A stretch of 6,607 nt of DNA from JBMOGA01 sp049318625 (GTDB taxonomy: Bacteria > Pseudomonadota > Alphaproteobacteria > Rhizobiales > Hyphomicrobiaceae), in contig JBMOGA010000113.1 of the NCBI GenBank assembly GCA_049318625.1, positions 1 to 6,607 of the forward strand, in the 5' to 3' direction. Under the pieces are notes generated by a model. The model saw only the letters and a list, made by a program, of their open reading frames with translations, did not search any database and was not told the origin of the DNA. The first letter of the stretch is position 1. Each line of letters begins with the position of its first letter. This document shows positions 4,935-6,607 of this stretch, piece by piece. Both the position numbers and the translations under genes were made by a program.

Positions 4935-6467
4935 ATGAAGAGACAGAGCATCACGCGACGTGCGGTAGTGGGGTCGCTCGCAGCCACCGGCCTCATCGGC
5001 TCCCTGCGCGGCATTCCTCATGCTTCGGCGCAAGCCTCCCGGTTCGAAACCCCTCTGGCGATCCCGCCTCTGCTCAGCGGCGAAACACTCGATAACCGTC
5101 GACGCTACGCACTTCATGTCCAACCGGGCGTGTCCGAGTTCCTGCCGGGGGTCAAGACGCCGACCATCGGCGTGAATGGTCCCTATCTTGGCCCGACCGT
5201 GCAAATGCGGGAGGGCGACGATGTCGAGATGGTCGTCACGAATGGTCTCCGCGAGCCGACGACCCTTCATTGGCACGGACTTCATGTCCCCGCCGCGCAA
5301 GACGGTGGTCCCCATCAGGTGATTCCGCCCGGAGGTACTTGGTCACCGCGTTTCAGGATCAAGCAGGGGCCGTCGACCTGCTGGTACCATTCTCATCTCA
5401 TGGGACGCACCGGAGAGCAGGTCCTTCGCGGGCTGGCTGGCCTCATTCAGATCGAGGGAACATCACAGGCCAGCCTCGATCTACCTTCAGAGTACGGCGT
5501 GGACGATGTTCCGGTGGTGATCCAGGATCGGCGGTTCGCAGCCGACGGTTCATTCGCTTACATCTCGAGTATGGCGGATGTCATGATGGGCTACCGCGGC
5601 GATACCATCCTGGTGAATGGAACGCTCTCTCCCTACCTGACCTTGCGGAGACGGCTCACCCGGCTGCGTATTCTCAATGGATCAAACGCGCGTTTCTACA
5701 ATCTCGGGCGCAAGGACGGCGCCGAGATGACCGTGATCGGCGTGGACGGCGGCATGCTCGACACGCCCGCGCGCTTGCGTCGACTGCGCCTTGCGCCCGG
5801 TGAGCGCGCAGAGGTCGTGATCGAAGCGGAGGCTGGCGGCAATGTCATGCTCATGGGTTATCCGATATCGACCGGCCGCGGCATGGGCGGCATGATGATG
5901 GGTGGGGGAGAGGCCCCGTTCCCGATCCTCGAGTTGCGTGCCGGCAAACTCGAAACAAGCCCCTCGATTTTGGCGAACCGATTAGCCGCGCAGCCCGCAT
6001 GGTTTTCCGCGAAGGCTTCCCGCACCCGGACTTTCGACCTGGAGATGGGAATGATGGGCGGCGGCATGGGGCGTGGCATGGGACACGGCAGCGGGATGAG
6101 AGGCGGCATGGCTGGTGCCGGCCAGGGGCACATGATGGGCATCAACGGCAGGGCCATGGATCTGTCGCGGATCGACGAGCGGGTGCCGCTCGGCGCGATT
6201 GAAATCTGGGAGGTGCGGAATCGGACACCTATCGATCATCCGTTCCATATCCACGACGTGCAGTTCCGCATCATCGACCGTGATGGCCAGCCACCGCGGC
6301 CCGAAGAACTGGGCCTCAAGGACACCGTGGTCGTCGAAGCTGGCGGTGTCGTGCGGGTCATGGCCGAGTTCGCTGACTTTGCAGACCCGGTGCGGCCATA
6401 CATGTACCACTGTCACATCCTGGAGCATGAGGATGCCGGCATGATGGGCCAGTTCGTCGTCGTGTAA
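4935..6467 (+). CDS. Tat-exported multicopper oxidase (CueO/CopA-like)
   Basis: A 510-residue three-cupredoxin oxidase that probably oxidises Cu(I) to Cu(II) in the periplasm while reducing oxygen to water. The Tat signal has TRR at residues 7-9, a hydrophobic stretch and an ASAQA cleavage site near 34. All copper motifs are present: HWHG (112-115), WYHSH (150-154), HPFHIH (435-440) and HCHILEHEDAGMM (492-504). These supply the T2/T3 histidines and the T1 ligands His435, Cys493, His498 and Met503. Asp123 and Glu499 match the acidic proton-relay residues of CueO. Met/Gly-rich segments at 317-322 and 371-401 parallel the CueO methionine-rich insert, which binds Cu(I). The ATG at 4935 is preferred: GGAAGG lies six bases upstream and the Tat signal then starts normally, while the GTG at 4905 would add ten residues. 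No copper pump, chaperone or regulator lies nearby. Confidence 0.93.
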   Translation: MKRQSITRRAVVGSLAATGLIGSLRGIPHASAQASRFETPLAIPPLLSGETLDNRRRYALHVQPGVSEFLPGVKTPTIGVNGPYLGPTVQMREGDDVEMVVTNGLREPTTLHWHGLHVPAAQDGGPHQVIPPGGTWSPRFRIKQGPSTCWYHSHLMGRTGEQVLRGLAGLIQIEGTSQASLDLPSEYGVDDVPVVIQDRRFAADGSFAYISSMADVMMGYRGDTILVNGTLSPYLTLRRRLTRLRILNGSNARFYNLGRKDGAEMTVIGVDGGMLDTPARLRRLRLAPGERAEVVIEAEAGGNVMLMGYPISTGRGMGGMMMGGGEAPFPILELRAGKLETSPSILANRLAAQPAWFSAKASRTRTFDLEMGMMGGGMGRGMGHGSGMRGGMAGAGQGHMMGINGRAMDLSRIDERVPLGAIEIWEVRNRTPIDHPFHIHDVQFRIIDRDGQPPRPEELGLKDTVVVEAGGVVRVMAEFADFADPVRPYMYHCHILEHEDAGMMGQFVVV

Positions 6468-6607
6468 GCAGGCCATCACAGCATTCTCAGTTCGTGCCTC
6501 GGACGGCCGGTCGCGGAGGTTGAGCGTGCAAGCCAACGCCGCTGGCGAAGCTGGCAATTGACCGATGCTGTCGAAAAACCCCTTCGCTTGGCCAATTCGT
6601 CATCTCT
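6468..6607. other. Downstream non-coding stretch
   Basis: These 140 bases follow the oxidase stop. No gene, tRNA or clear terminator hairpin with a T-run is seen. A short direct repeat, GCTGGCGAAGCTGGC, lies at about 6541-6555. The antisense frame across this stretch and the 3' end of the oxidase has no family features. Confidence 0.4.

Noticed and set aside
5982..6557. Minus-strand frame (191 codons) opposite the oxidase 3' end
   Set aside because: Antisense to the copper-binding motifs; His/Ala-rich composition comes from the complement of Met/Gly codons.
1..6607. CRISPR array, tRNA, rRNA or prophage/IS genes
   Set aside because: No regularly spaced repeats, cloverleaf, rRNA-like segment, transposase or integrase was recognised on either strand.

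Overview
The window is 6.6 kb of GC-rich DNA with strong G/C preference at third codon positions. Tat-type signal peptides, a BLUF photoreceptor and the gene mix suggest an alphaproteobacterium, probably of the Hyphomicrobiales (Bradyrhizobium/Methylobacterium-like). That placement is inferred from style; there is no rRNA, tRNA or other marker gene here.

Layout. (1) 1-351, +: the 3' end of a metallo-beta-lactamase-fold hydrolase, followed by a GC-rich hairpin. (2) 425-1207, +: an exported protein with a DUF1080-type concanavalin-like fold. (3) 1415-1822, -: a short stand-alone BLUF blue-light receptor with all flavin-pocket residues, convergent with gene 2. (4) 2053-2280, -: a decayed C-terminal stub of an EAL (cyclic-di-GMP phosphodiesterase) domain, then about 315 bp with nothing recognisable. 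(5) 2596-3693, -: a mandelate-racemase-subgroup enolase-superfamily enzyme, divergent from (6) 3787-4425, +: a TetR-family regulator that probably controls it. (7) 4426-4934: a 509-bp gene-free stretch holding a good sigma70-type promoter, a short truncated reading frame, an AT-cored palindromic REP/MITE-like element and two further dyads. (8) 4935-6467, +: a Tat-exported, methionine-rich multicopper oxidase of the CueO/CopA type. The last 140 bp hold no gene.

Functional reading. The window looks like accessory or recently shuffled chromosome: single-gene units in alternating orientation, one gene stub, and a repeat-like element next to a gene beginning. The only convincing regulatory pair is tetR with the enolase-family gene. 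The BLUF gene beside an EAL remnant hints at a former light/c-di-GMP module, but only the sensor is intact. The multicopper oxidase is probably a periplasmic copper-detoxifying cuprous oxidase; no copper pump or metalloregulator lies in the window.

No clearly new multi-gene system is visible. The points most worth a second look are the Lys-to-Arg change at the position of one of the two catalytic bases of the mandelate-racemase homologue, the apparent loss of CueO's substrate-copper ligands in the oxidase, and the interrupted promoter/leader plus palindromic element between tetR and the oxidase.
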